A DNA stretch of 64,000 nt from Dendrophyllia cribrosa (GCA_024195265.1 JAJLRJ010000008.1:28912932-28976931); one strand, 5' to 3'; counted from the stretch's first letter, positions 44,426 to 56,902 are shown. Numbers and translations: made by a program. The notes: a model not told the origin generated them from the sequence alone.

Positions 44426-47280
44426 CAGGGGCGTAATAATTTTTTTGCTCCAAAAGAAGGGGGGTTAAAAGGGATGGGGGGCTTAATAAAGGATTTACGA
44501 TATGTTAAAATTACAACGCGAGGGTTTAGTATAATTTGTTTTTTGCTGCGTAGTTTTCAATTGAGAATTGTGAAACCAATTTTTGTTCGCTTTATTTCTT
44601 AGATAATGGAGGGATATTCCGCTCCATTATGCAGCGGTACCAATTACGCAATATAATGCGTCAATTTTCAGGAATTATTTATTCAAATAGGCAGCAGATG
44701 TCAGTTTTCTGTCACCTTATATATATATATGTTAATTTTTTTCTGCTTCTTGTTGTAGCAAGAAGCGAGACTTGTGAAAATTTATCAGTCAAAGCACTTC
44801 AATATTCATTCGACACTCATTGAATTTTTTGGTGAAATTGTTCGATTATCAAAAAGAAACAGGGCTTATCTGGCTCCAGTCGAAGCATTGTTGCCATTGT
44901 AGCAGAAAATCTTCACGCGAGTAGGAAAAATGGCTGGGAAGATTACCATTACCTGTAGGGGAGATCGCCAAGTCAGGTATAGTAAAATAAAAACCTTATC
45001 TGTGCATGTGAATCTTTAGTTTAGAGTAGAATTCTCCAACCCATTTGGAGATTGTACTGAATTCATTGGCACGGCTATTTAACGTTATGACGATTAATTG
45101 AAAACGAGCTATGACCCGCATTTACCGAACCTTCATTGATGTCGGCAATGTTTTTAACTCCAGTCAGGAGCCCCGAATCAATGTGAGTTTATGCGGATGC
45201 CAAAAAGAGACAAAAAAAAACATCAAAATGTTTCAGTTTTCTTTAGAAAAAAGTTATGTCCGTTAAATTTTAAGTCGCTGTGCATTTTATTTAGAGGCTG
45301 TTTTTCCTTCGGATTTAAATACGAATTGTAAAGAAAAGAATTTCCATTTCAAGCTTCATGGACTGGGTGTCACCTGCCACTTCAGATTTATACTCCGACT
45401 TGAATTCAAACCACAACGTTTATTATTCGTGGTTGTTCAGATTAAAGGATTATTTTCGGGTATAGATTATAAAGACGAGTTTCGCGGCATCTTTGGATGA
45501 CTGACTGTTTGAAATGAAATGCGCTTTTCTACTGAGCGCACGGTACTCCTCTAAATCTGTTGTCTAAATATTTAATAATGACGTACTTATAACCAGCTGA
45601 CTGAACTTTTAAACCGGCATCTTGTATTCCTTAATCCTTTTTTGTGTGCAAACTTGAAGGAAAAAAACTTCTCAATTAAAAATCTCAATTAGATCTCTTG
45701 TAAAATATCATTTCTGCTATTTGCTGGTTTTTCAGTGTGGGTTTATTTTAAGACTGAATCAATAAACTGAATTGTTGCCATCTTTCAGCAAAGACGGATA
45801 TGCAGGGTGACGTCAAAGACAATAAGAAAGTAACTGTCAGTCTACAGGTGCACTGTCAGAAAAAATACAATATCCTGATCTGATAAGAATTGAACGAGCC
45901 ACCCGACTATCGACTACAGATGGGAAAACTTAAGACTGAGAAAATTGCGCTATTAGAAAAGGCAAAAAGTGGTTCCTTTAGACATGAAAGCTCTACTGTT
46001 CTCGAGAGATCGATGGAATATTTTCAATTTGGACACCTTCCCATGCCTTCCGTTTCGTCATCTGACACGACACCTTGTCTATATTTCTGGCACTTCATTT
46101 TATGGAAGCATCTAGTTTGCGTGCTGGAAAGAGATGTAGAATACCGTTTTCGGCTACTGAGATGGGACAAACTGGTTACGAAATAATGTGCTTTTTAAAA
46201 CTTTGATGTCTCTAGTCTGAAAATCAAACCTTGTCATTTTGCCAATTTCCCGAGATTCGCGTGTCGCAGTCTGAGTTTGTGCGATTACCACATCGCAAGT
46301 TTAGAATCTTGTTGTCGTTCGTCATTTTACTTCGCCGATGACGCTGTTTCGACGCCATGTCGCTCGTTGGAATTTACCATAACAGGGCTTCACTGATGAT
46401 ATTGTTAGCCGATCACTGGACGGATCACAATTTCACTTATTTCCTCATGACATATTTACATTCAAATTTGCTTCTTATTATCCCAGGTTATCACACAATT
46501 CTGCTCGGACATAGTTGTTACATTATGCTTGGCAAAGGGTGTAGTAGACATATTTTAGTGAAAGTGATTCCATGTTTTTTTACTTTTTATGATTTTATAT
46601 AACAAAACTATGGAAATTTTAAAATTTCACAATGAAATTCGCGTACCAGAACAGATGGAACGTTATGTCTATTGATTTCGATTAAAACATTCAACGATTA
46701 TTGTACTCGTTTTGTTTTCTTATTTTGCCCGGGGGGAAATTCCCATGTGAAGGGACCGGGGATGCTCACTCCTAAGGAAGATCAAACTGGGCGTGGCTCA
46801 AGAAAGATAGAACAAGGAGCAAAGGACCGCGAACGAAGATGCTGCTGGAGTACGTAGGATCTATAGAAGATCTAATCAGCCAAAACTAGTAATACAAACA
46901 GTAAGCAAGGCTGATACTACGTAGAACATTTAACGCGACAACGACATGATAGAGCCCAAACTGAAAGCCAAAATGCAACCGTGGACAGCAGAAATATTTC
47001 TTAGTTTACTTTGGTTCTAGTGTAAAGACTACTATTACTGTGCGAATCCAAAAACCGTGAACACTTTGATTTGATTTTGACATTTCCCATTGTGCAGCAA
47101 CCAATCAGAAGCGACTCAAAACGAAAAAAAAAAAAAAAAACGGTTAGTCACGATTTCCTTGCAAAAGAATCGTCGCCGCCTCGCTATAGTTTTTTTTATT
47201 GCTAGTTTACCTTTCCTCTTTCTTTGTAAATGACGCATCTGTTGACTAAAGAGTTGTGTCGATACAAGTTGCAAGAGCCA
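44426..47280. other. Spacer, mostly unrecognised
   Basis: 46795-46985 is a partial copy of the foldback element at 37330-37644 (shared AGCAAAGGACCGCGAACGAA and ACGTAGAACATTTAACGCGA). A 98-codon frame at 45890-46183 has no domain signature. A possible exon-like phrase at 45789-45850 has an acceptor but no consistent partner. Confidence 0.4.
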
Positions 47281-47470
47281 TGTTACACGTATTTTTGTTG
47301 TGCAACTTGAAAAAATTTGTTGCAGAAGTAGAAAACAATTCAACTCTTCGTGCAACTTAAAAAACAAAAATTCAGTTGCATGAAGAGGTGTTACACGTAA
47401 AAAGCGTGCGTGCAACTTGCAACAATTGTTTTTGCGAGACAAGTTGCACAAAAAATTGTTACGTGTAACA
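47281..47470. mobile_element. Foldback MITE (TGTTACACGT ends)
   Basis: Inverted ends TGTTACACGT...GTGCAACTTG and complement. The interior repeats GTGCAACTT and TTGCAAC in both orientations. No target duplication identified. Confidence 0.75.
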
Positions 47471-47479
47471 TCAGCTTAG

Positions 47480-47610
47480 CCGGCTATATGTTTGCCTCAT
47501 GCTCAGTTGTCGCGTTCATCGGTTTGTCAGTGTTGTACACAACACTTGTCCGTCGCGGCAGTATCGCAAAAACATTTACCGAAAAAGCCGGTCGGGACAA
47601 TAACACATGA
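47480..47610 (+). CDS. Speculative orphan membrane exon
   Basis: After AG at 47478-47479 an open frame reads AGYMFASCSVVAFIGLSVLY, then TTLVRRGS and a polar tail to TGA 47608-47610. It is helix plus dibasic in form. It could be a terminal exon of an unseen gene, possibly copy 3, but it lacks the ICW start of the paralogs. Support is weak. Confidence 0.2.
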
Positions 47611-47702
47611 CAGTTCCTGAGGATTAGTTTCCCTGATAATTATAACACAGGTCACCAGATGAGGGTTTCTGTGGATCGAAAAATAATCGCCAACTGCATT
47701 AA

Positions 47703-48420
47703 GGTTACAGTGTACCTTCGGATCGAAAATTTATTGAAATTTTTTTTTTGGAGTCAAAATAAAGTTTACAGAATGAACTTTCATCCAAAAAAAATTATCG
47801 AAAAATGGAGAAAATTGACGGACAAATGACGGTATAACTTTTGTGGGCGGAGTTTGTTTATTAAGCGATATGTTTTTCTAAGCGCTGTTTTCTCAAAGTT
47901 AATTTTTCGCTTGTAGGGGACACTTTAAAGAGCTACAACTCAAAGGGAATTTGTTCGATTTTCCTCAAATTTGGACACAAGCTAGGCTAACATATAGTTA
48001 ACAAAAACCTGTCGGCGAATTTCTTATTTCCGAAAACGTTTTCGTCAAGAGCCATTTCCGTGCGATCACTCCAATTTTTTTTCTCCCTTTTTCGAAAATA
48101 TTCTGTAACTTTTCACTGCAATTGAATATGGGAAATCGCCGACACGTTTTTTTAGCGCTTCGTGTCCGAAAATCCGAGAACAAATCAAATTAGCAAAATA
48201 CAATAATCGCTTTGAGTTATAGCGTTTTAAAGCTGATTCGGACGTTCGAATTTAGACGTCGTAAAAAATTCGACAATTCATTTTATTGCCAAATGGTTTC
48301 CATATTTAGATAGCTAGCTCTATAACCTTTAATTTGATATCTGGGTTTAGGTATATTAAGTGTAATCTTAAGACGCTAGAGCTGTTATACTGGAGACACC
48401 CCCGAAGGTACACTGTAACC
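47703..48420. mobile_element. TTAA-flanked MITE (GGTTACAGTGTACCTTCGG ends)
   Basis: The 19-base terminal inverted repeats are essentially perfect and flanked by TTAA at 47699-47702 and 48421-48424. No transposase frame is present in its 718 bases. Confidence 0.9.
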
Positions 48421-48424
48421 TTAA

Positions 48425-49375
48425 TAGCGGAGCACTCGCCGGGCCGAAGGCCCGGCTGCGCAGCCCCATACTCATAGAACCTAGCCCGCCATTTTTCATG
48501 GTCATGGCTAGCGGAATGTTTCGCGGGCGCGTGTCTGCAACATGTGTGTCTCCCAAGGCTAGCTAGCGGGCACGTATGACGTCGCAAAACATACGCGTAT
48601 AACGCCACGCGCGGCTACACAGCCTTCAGCTCAGTAAACACTTTTTAAAAAAGTTGAATCTTTCGCAGTGTTAGGCGGGGCAGTAAAGTCGTTATTTCCC
48701 TGCATTTTTTCGCGCTTTGCTACTCAAGACAGGGATACTAATTAAGGGATACTCAGAAGCCGCTTTAGTGGAAAAAGAAGAGCTTTCAGGGATAAAATCT
48801 TGCTTCGAGGAACTTCATATTATCAACATGATCAATGCAGGAGCAATGCGGGGAGATGCCTTGTTTTTATTACGGATTTCAGAATCGAAGAAGCGGAGTT
48901 TTAACGAATTTCCAAGCAGTCCAGTGCTTTAAAGGTAAAATAAATCACATTTTTCGATGGGAATTTATGTTGATATCAATTTTTGACTGACTTTTTCTTT
49001 GTGTTATCTTAAATTTTGGAGACCTGTTTATGAAACGTGCTCAAATTAAGGCGTGTTGTTATCTTGAATTTCATCGAGGACAGCTCTGCCTTGATGCGCT
49101 ATAAATGGAACGTGTTTTACTTTTAAACATAAACTAATGAAGATTTGAATAAAATTTTTCGAAAGAAGATTGTGTTGTCCATTTTTATTTGCTTGTTCAT
49201 TCATTACATAGATTGAAAAGCGATTTTATGTAAACAAAACAAGACTTAGATTTTCTGTCTTCACTCGCGTCGCCTTATGCAAATATTTTTGTGTATTTTT
49301 GCAATTTTGATTTCCAAATCAGTTTCTCGGGCAATTTTTGACAAACAAAAACTGTATTTTATTCGGAAGTTAGTC
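48425..49375 (+). repeat. Inverted duplicon, right copy (empty sites)
   Basis: This is the counterpart of 36430-37960. It has the uninterrupted target sequences for both insertions of the left copy: GTTATTTCCC at 48691-48700 and ACT at 49263-49265. The frame around GIKSCFEELH is shared by both copies, but I do not recognise it. Confidence 0.85.
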
Positions 49376-49635
49376 GTACCTGTTATTCAAGACAGAGAAA
49401 AGTTGTTTTTGTGAACTTTTGTACGGTCTAAATGTACTGTGCAGACGGTCGGGTAATACTGTTTTTTGACAATTGCTAAAATTGAAAAATAGCCCGGTCG
49501 TCAATCTTAATTCTTGTGCTTCCGACCTTTCACCTTAGTTAAGCTTCTTCATGGTGCTACGCTGTTGGGCTCTGCCTATCTCATATTAAAGTTTGAAAAC
49601 CTGACCCGCTTTTTTTTCTTTTGGTTCTACAGGGG

Positions 49636-49762
49636 AATCCGGTCGTTTCGCCTACAAGTCGTTTCGCCTACAAGTCTATTCGCCTACAAGTCTATTCGCC
49701 TACAGGTCTATTCGCCTACACCGAGGTCGATTCGCCTACATGATCTAAGTTGCTTCGCCTAC
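49636..49762 (+). repeat. 15-bp minisatellite, TTCGCCTACAAGTCN
   Basis: Seven copies of (A/T)TTCGCCTACA followed by AGTC, AGGTC or longer variants. An AT-rich (TTTA)n tract follows at 49757-49780. Confidence 0.92.
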
Positions 49763-50077
49763 ATTTATTTATTTATTTATTACAATTCATATAATACAAT
49801 AATACTATATAATACTTGAGATAAATAAGAAAGAAGCTTACCTGTAATGATAATAAAACTCAAACATCATAGTGACATGATCTCAAGCGTACTTGTGTGA
49901 TCGATACACTGGAGACCTGTGTTTGAACGCGGCTTGCGCCCAGGTCTTTGAGATGGATCGTTACACGTCCACGCGCGGTTTGCCGAAAAAATTTCTTAAC
50001 TTCCGAATCGAACCTTGGCCGTTTGGGCGTGGAACCGATGAATGAGTTATGCAAAGTGACGGTACAACTGGCCAATA

Positions 50078-50627
50078 GAGTGTTTTCACATGACGTCATA
50101 AAAATTAAAAAATCTAAAGTATACATCCTACAAAGCTGTTTCTAACACGGTATGTAGATACCAGTGTTATAATCTTTCACAAAAAGTTTCAGGTTTTTAC
50201 GTTGTTTCGATTTCGATTTATAAAGGTTGTAAATGTGTCACGCAATTCATCACGCTATTTCAGATAAGCCGAACAAAATTGAACCAGTTGAAAGTTATTA
50301 ATGACTTATAGATGCTAATAAGCCGATTCATGCCTCTTATAGTGAATACAATATTTGGGAATGAGATTTTTGGTGTTATTAAGACTTTAATGTCTTTAAA
50401 TTTCTGTCCGCCATGTTGCCCCTAAGTGGGACACCATTATTAGATGGCCGCTCCATGCATTTCGTACTAAAAATGTCTATACTCATTCGCCTATAACTCT
50501 TGAATTAAATGCTCTTGCGTTTCAAAATTTGGCCCAGATGTGTAGTTTTAAACTCTCTACAATTCCATAAACATTTTAGAATCGAAAACTGCTCCTGAAT
50601 TTGGATATGACGTCAGTGAAAACACTC
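50078..50627. mobile_element. TA-flanked MITE (GAGTGTTTTCACATGACGTC ends)
   Basis: Ends GAGTGTTTTCACATGACGTC and GACGTCAGTGAAAACACTC are inverted with TA on each side. The body matches 41290-41645. A shorter relative with the same end type is at 56903-57043. Confidence 0.85.
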
Positions 50628-50844
50628 TATCCTGCCAATCACGGAATCGGTACAATCGCTCCCGGAAGTTTTAAGACAGCCAATCAGAGAGGGGCTTTGG
50701 AAAGGCACTGTACTATCGGTGATTGAAGGCGCCATATTGTTTGTAAACACCAGCAGAAGACTGGATTGCTTCCCGAAGTTACTGAGATTTGACGATTTGT
50801 ACTGATACGCGGTACCTTTGCCTTACCATAGCTAAAACAAGAAT

Positions 50845-50882
50845 ATGGGTCAAGTGAGATTTCGTTGCTCGCCAAACTTGAG
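50845..50882 (+). CDS. Dispatched-like protein, exon 1
   Basis: The ATG at 50845 opens MGQVRFRCSPNL and leaves in phase 2 at a perfect AG|GTAAGC donor (50883). Exon 2 at 58229 starts with the single G needed to complete an arginine, giving NLRFTKYDL. A short basic cytosolic start just before the first helix fits Dispatched/Patched-type proteins. The phase match and position make this the best first exon, although a transcript is not available. Confidence 0.6.
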
Positions 50883-51832
50883 GTAAGCCAGGAAGTTTAT
50901 TTTTCCTGAGGTTTCGAATCCAACGTTAAATTGACACAGCTTCTACAATGTAAAGATACGTAGCGTGTTGACAATTTCCTCTCGCTGTGTTTTGCTGTGA
51001 TTCAGCAAAATATGAGATTTTGTTGCTGATTATGAAAAGGTAAAAGAACGAGTAGAGATCGTATCCCAGAATGGTCATATTTCTTCGCAAACAAACAGTA
51101 GTAGAAGTCAACAAGAACAACGAAACGATCGAATTCGCTAATCTAAAAGCTAAATTAAACACAAGTTTAAATTGCACAAGAATTCAATGCTGTGTTTTAT
51201 TTTGGGCTAGATTGCAGAATATTTCGGTCAACTTAACATTTAACTTAAAAAAGTGGTCCTGTTTTTTTAAATGTACTAGCGAAATAAGCATGAGCATGCA
51301 GTACTGTCCAACTTCGCCGAAGTTCATTAGATCAGAAAGAATTTACTATTGGGATTTTTCTTGATCTATCTAAGGCTTTTGACACTGTTAATCATCTTAT
51401 ATTACTTCAGAAGTTAGAACATTATCAGTGGTGTTAGAGGAAATGTTTTGGAATGGTTTAAAAACTCTTATAGACAAGGAAACAAAGCGTGAAGTAATTT
51501 GACATCACTAGTATTTCAAATCAAAAGGTGATCAAATTTTGAGTTCCGCAAGGATCTATATTAAGACCATTACACATAAGCTTACTGTTCCTGATATAAC
51601 CTTACATAAACAATATTTCAATTTGTGTAAGTTCTGAACTGATTTCTTTCATACTATTTGCAGATGACACAAACTTGTTTATGTCAAACAAAGATTTAAA
51701 TAAGGATATATATCAGAGAATTAACTCTGCGTGTAAATTATAGTGCTTAGGTTAACCCATATATTTCCCTATACTGAGCGTTAGCCCTAGTAAGGAAATG
51801 AGGGACCACACAAGGGAAAGAAAAAAATCTTT

Positions 51833-51905
51833 GACCTCGGTGGGATTCGAACACACGACCTCTGGATTAGATCTTCCGTCGCTCTACCGCTTGAGCCACG
51901 AGGCC
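51833..51905 (-). tRNA. tRNA-like sequence, left arm copy
   Basis: GGCCTCG pairs with CGAGGTC as acceptor stem, GCTC/GAGC forms the D stem, and the T arm is GTGTG-TTCGAAT-CCCAC with one mismatch. The anticodon arm CGGA/TCCA is imperfect with an eight-base loop, so I cannot assign an anticodon. It is 73 nt, probably a tRNA-derived head and not a working tRNA. Confidence 0.5.
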
Positions 51906-52013
51906 GTACGGGAGCAGATCGTGGGTAATAAGGTGGTAATTCGTGGCAAATGTGAAGGGTACAAATACCTTGTACCCTTCACATTCTCATTTGCCACGAG
52001 TTACCACCTTATT

Positions 52014-52621
52014 CAGGGCCTCTGATATTACGCGATAATAAAATGGAAATTATGCGATTTTTTTGTGGCAAATTATGCGATAAGCAAGGACTATTATGCG
52101 GAAAATTGTGCAAATTACGCGATTTTTTTCTGGAACTTTTTTATGCATGTTTTACTAGGTTTGAGAGGAAGAAAATGAAAATACCTGTTTTAAAACGGTG
52201 CTCACTATCTTTGTGGGACATTTTGAAGCTTTTAGCTATGAAGGAACACCCAAAACGAACGACAGAATCCAAGAAAAGAGTCTGTAAACGAGCGGCCATC
52301 TTGGTTAACCTTAGTAACCAGGCTAAATAAAACATGTGCTCAAGAAATTTACGCGGTTACCAAGCTTATTGTGGCGAAGAACGAACGCAGTTTCGATCGA
52401 ACGTGGCGGTTTGTTTATTTGATACAGGATAATTCAATAGAAAAAACAAATTTTAGCTTAAGTTTCTTAGCTAAAGCGATAGTGTATCGTGTGGTTTGTT
52501 CACATTATGCGATTCTGTGTGATTTTTTACGAATTATGCGATTTTTCGTGAATAATGCGATCGGATGCGATTTGAGGCCGATTATGCGAAATCGCACCAT
52601 CGCATAAGATCAGAGGCCCTG
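52014..52621. mobile_element. hAT-like MITE (CAGGGCCTCTGAT ends)
   Basis: The 13-base terminal inverted repeats CAGGGCCTCTGAT are flanked by CTTATT (52008-52013 and 52622-52627). Both sub-ends repeat ATTATGCGAT phrases many times. CAGGG ends are common in hAT elements, but the clear duplication is only 6 bp, not 8. Confidence 0.75.
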
Positions 52622-52648
52622 CTTATTACCCACGATCTGCTCCCGTAC

Positions 52649-52721
52649 GGCCTCGTGGCTCAAGCGGTAGAGCGACGGAAGATCTAATCCGGAGGTCGTG
52701 GGTTCGAATCCCACCGAGGTC
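52649..52721 (+). tRNA. tRNA-like sequence, right arm copy
   Basis: Same 73-nt unit as at 51833-51905, in inverted orientation and better preserved: the T stem GTGGG/CCCAC is perfect and the loop TTCGAAT matches the B box. The anticodon stem is CGGA/TCCG with an eight-base loop AGATCTAA. The intact A and B boxes could support RNA polymerase III transcription. Confidence 0.55.
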
Positions 52722-55700
52722 AAAGAGTTTTTCTTTCCCTCGTGTGGTCCCTCATTTCCTTACTAGGGCTAACGCTCAGTATAGGGAAATTTATGGGTTA
52801 ACCTAAGCACTATAATTTACACGCAGAGTTAATTCTCTGATATATATCCTTGTTTGTATCACCAGTGCTACGTGGCTCGACATTTATTTGTACCCTAAAG
52901 ATTTAAATACCCTAGTAACACAGTTGAATGAGGAACTAGGAAAAATAACTGTCTGGTTGAAATGGAACAAATTATTCCTTAACCTTTCTAAAACACATTT
53001 CATACTCTTTAGCTCCACTGAAAACAAATCAAATAGCAAAATATCATTAAGCATTGAAGAACAGAATATTACTCATCAAGTACAGGCTGTAAAACATGCA
53101 AAATTTCTTGGTGTACCTTCCTAAGCTGGAAGGTACATATCAATATAGTTGCAAACAAATTTTCTAATCTAACTGGAATTATATGTAAAGTTACACACTA
53201 CTACGTTTCTAGAGCACTTGTTATATCAATTTACTACGCTTTGATATACAGTTTGCAGTTGATTTGCAGTTTGGGTGAATACATATCTTACAAACCCGTG
53301 GGTAAGATTTTTAAGTTAATTCAAAAAACACTAGTGCAGCTAATGTCTTTCAAAGAATACAACCACGAATCCAAATCGTTATTTCTTGACATGAATATAC
53401 TAGATATTTATTAATAAATAATTTTGACATTGGGTGTTTATCATACAAATTCTCGCGTAACCAACTTCATGGAAATTTATCGGACATTTTTAGGAAAAAT
53501 CATCAAGAACATAATCACAATACACGAACAAGTAACCATTTACACAAACCATCTAGTAAAACAAATAATTATAAGGAAAGTTACTGTTACTAGTAAAGGA
53601 GTAGACATATTCAGTGGCTTGATAGATATTAGAGACAGTATAGTACTATTTTTACATTTAAGCGAAAATTTAAGAAATTGATTCTTGGAAACTAATATAG
53701 ATACTGCAATCAAACATTGGAATATAACTTTACATGTAAATTGAGCAATGGACAATGTAATAATTAGAGAATGTAACTAGCCGATATCCGTCCTGACATT
53801 ATAATAATATACAGTATTACTGTGCAAAAGAATTGAGAGCGAATTTCGACGAATTACAGATGTTAATTGTTCTCGCGAAATTTCCATGAAATTTCGAGCA
53901 ATATTTCGCATCGTTCAGCACCATATATATAGACGATAATGGCCTGCAAAAATTTGCAAAGTATTTCGAAATTTTGCAGAATCAAACTTTCTTTCCTTCA
54001 AAATATTGAGAGAACAAATTTTTTAAACAGCCATCTGTTGAAGAAACGAAGAACATTCACGCGCATGATGTGTTTTGTTTGCACAACATGATTGTGACAA
54101 AACCTGGCTGAGAAGGGCTTATTGTTTAAAGGACTGAAGGCTTCTTGAATGCATGCAGTAGTAATTTTGGGCAATACTTTCAATGACAGTTCGTGGAACA
54201 AATTTATGCAAATTTCTTGTTGAAATCTGGCACCAGTAAGATTAACCTTTTCTTAGCCTGCATGACAGGCGCTTTATGAGCCAAGTGGGGCCAGCGAAGC
54301 ATTTCGCGCAAAACGCGAGACAAGGAGAGGGGAAAAAATAAAGCGCCTGTAGACAGTCCATTGTTCTGGCTCTTCCGTCCACCAACTCCCACCAATATTA
54401 ACTGACCGCAGTGATTTTGAAATACACTGCAACCAATCAAAACACAATCTATATCGCAAGTTATGCTAACTGCAGACTTGCACTCACGTAAATCAAAAAC
54501 TGGGAAATGAACTGATCCTATAAAGCAGCGAATAACTCCTACTTAAGTGCTACTACATGTAGATCTTACAACTCTTTCAAATTGAGTAAAAATACATTAA
54601 TTGTTATGCCAAGAGCTAGAGCTAGCAAACGATGGCATAGCTAAAAAACGGCTCTAGGAAGTGTAAATTCCTCCTGTCAGTATCACAGCTAGAGATTTCT
54701 ACAGTGTATGTAAGATCAGAAAGGAAAAATCTCTCAGGCATTTACTTGGGGTACATGTAAATGTATTTTAATTAAGCTGGGCTAAAATGCTTTTAGCGAT
54801 GAGCAGGATTTGTGCTAGGCCTGTTACCTTTTATAACAACTGCAGGAGGAAATCCAAGGTTTGAGCTATTGATCAAATGTAAAATCCTGTAAAATTGTTA
54901 ATATTGGGCAAATAAATAAATAAGTTTGTTTACTTTTCAACAGTACTGTACTGTACATGGAAGCATGAGCAAAATAATTTGCTTCAAGTGAAAACAAATA
55001 TTGACATAAGAATAATCCTTATGCTTTGCTTGCATTGCTTGTTCACCTACATGTAATAAACACTTATCCCCATACTGATCACTAGGAACTGTTGATAACG
55101 AGTCCTTGAACCATCCCTGACAAAATCAAATCAATAACTGATCTATTTTGCAAAAAATTAAAAAAATGATAAACAAGATACAGTAACTAAGTGAAATGAC
55201 TGACACTAACAAAAAATCAAAGTGCCCTTTGGGCTATCTCTTGTAAGTTTTTTCCCATCATGCAGTGCTGTCATATTATGTCTGAATATTGTTTTTAGGC
55301 TAGACTGTGTGGTTTCTTGAGTCAGATTATTTTCTCTTTTATCAATTTTTTTGGACGTCATTGAAAATGGTGATGCTCTCCTCTTGTCTTGTTTCTGGAG
55401 CAAGTGTTAGTAGTTTCAACTCATCTGGATTTCCACCTGGGTTCCGGTATAAAAGGCTTAGCTCCTCCCCCATTTCACACCTTTTGGGTGTGAAATACAA
55501 ATTAAGGCGCCTTTCAGTCACAAAATGTGGTTAACTTGCACGTCCTTTAAATATAATTATATGCTTCAAAAATCTATTTAAACCAAGATTTTACATTTTA
55601 TACCTAAGCAAAATAAGAAATAGAAGTTCATAAAGACTGATATAACTTTCATAAAGTTTTTTCAAATTGTGTTAGCAATGGTCTTAGTAATGACGCATGT

Positions 55701-55849
55701 TTTTTGTCAGTTGTTAATGCTTCAGTGGTTGGTTGATTGATGACTGGAGGTGAGAATGGTCACGCCAGGCTCCTTTTTATACCTGAACTTTGTGTTTAAG
55801 AATGTGCAATATTCCTTCAGATCTCTCATGTCCACTGATGAATACAGAT

Positions 55850-56325
55850 TAACCTACAGTAAGCAGCCACCCGAAATGCAAAGCCAAGGTGGTCACTTAC
55901 AAGAGGTCAGACCACAGGGAGTCTAAACTTTGAATCATATGAAACTGTAGTTATTTGAATGTACAAAGCACCTACATGTATCAACACAAAACTGTGTATC
56001 TATCATATAGACATGATACAAGGAACAACATTTTCATTATATTGGAGTTGTACTGTGACACATTATCCAATTTACAATGTATGTTTGTAGTGACATTGAA
56101 ATATGCGCAATTGGTTGCTTACAAATGTACCAAAGGTTAAAAAAAAATTATAGAAAAATTAAAATCACCAGTGTTGAATATGGTCGCAGTCACTTATGAC
56201 AGGTGGTCACTTACAAGAGGTTTTTTACTAAAGTGATTTAACTGGTTAAATTTTGCTACTTTGGAAAAGTGGTCACTTAGAAGAGGCTTATGTCAGGTGA
56301 TCTCACATGGAGGTTCAACTATATT
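55850..56325. mobile_element. Diverged MITE (AACCTCCAGTAAGCGACCAC family)
   Basis: AACCTACAGTAAGCAGCCAC on the left and ACATGGAGGTTCAACTATA on the right, with several GTGGTCACTTACAAGAGGT phrases inside. It is related to 14010-14651. A further fragment lies at 58484-58800. Confidence 0.65.
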
Positions 56326-56902
56326 ATGTTGGGCCCACTTTCATGGGTCATACGTGTAAGTGCTGTTGCGTCCGCTGATGCTTAAAAACCAGGCTTTACA
56401 TAACAACAACTTGAAAGTTCAAAAGACCATAGTCATGAAATTCAGACATGTTGCAATTAGCAGGGCACATTTTTGGAGTGGAATAGGGAATTGCTGTTAG
56501 GGGAACTCCCATATCGTTAAAATTTATTGAAAGGGTGCTCGTCAGAAATTCTGAAGGGGACCTTTAAAAGGTATCGTGGGTGTGGCTCACATTAATTTTC
56601 AACCCTAAGAGGTAGCAGTTCTTTCTAAAATTTTGTTCCTGTCAGTTCATTTTTCTGCCTTACTCATGCCCTAAAAGTTATCAGAATAAGTCTGACTGTG
56701 GTGTGATTAAAGTAATTCATTTGCAGGGTTATGAACTTCAGACCAGCAGAATACCCTGCTACTGGAACTAATTTCTGCATTGTCTGCAAGGCATTTGCAA
56801 AGAAAATATGAGTTAAAAAAGATGAATTGTCAAGCTTAAAAATGTACATGTATGTGCCCACTCTCTCGCTGTGCAAAAAGTACATAATAAATACATGGTA
56901 TA

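Larger units (their letters stand above)
51703..52896. mobile_element. Inverted-repeat element with tRNA-like arms inside the LINE
   Basis: It is flanked by a 13-bp direct repeat AAAGATTTAAATA (51690-51702 and 52897-52909) that interrupts the LINE frame. The arms (about 51703-52013 and 52622-52852) are inverted copies with few differences, each holding a tRNA-like unit. The right end has about 44 extra bases beyond the arm. A second element (52014-52621) sits at the centre. A 13-bp duplication would be unusual for a simple MITE and resembles retroposition. Confidence 0.7.
51300..53760 (+). pseudogene. LINE reverse transcriptase, degraded and interrupted
   Basis: Plus-strand frames read [18 protein letters not shown] (about 51345-51395), then VPQGSILRPL-type sequence (about 51543), then LFADDTNLF (about 51655-51680) with the FADD catalytic motif. 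After the insertion come TLVTQLNEELGKI and FLNLSKTHFILFSS (52905-53010), then a decaying C-terminal part. The motif set is that of CR1/L2/Jockey-type non-LTR elements. Many stops and frameshifts are present. Confidence 0.8.

Noticed and set aside
45717..45755. ICWFFSVGLF as the membrane exon of copy 3
   Set aside because: No AG acceptor precedes it, and the frame stops after ten residues.
44939..45850. Possible two-exon gene (MAGKITITCRGD plus an exon at 45789)
   Set aside because: The donor at 44984 and acceptor at 45788 would join in a phase that meets a stop after seven codons.
45890..46186. 98-codon open frame
   Set aside because: No recognisable domain, no plausible exon borders in a region of known repeats.
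51833..52721. Functional tRNA genes
   Set aside because: Anticodon stems are short with eight-base loops and the units lie in a foldback element, so they are reported as tRNA-like only.
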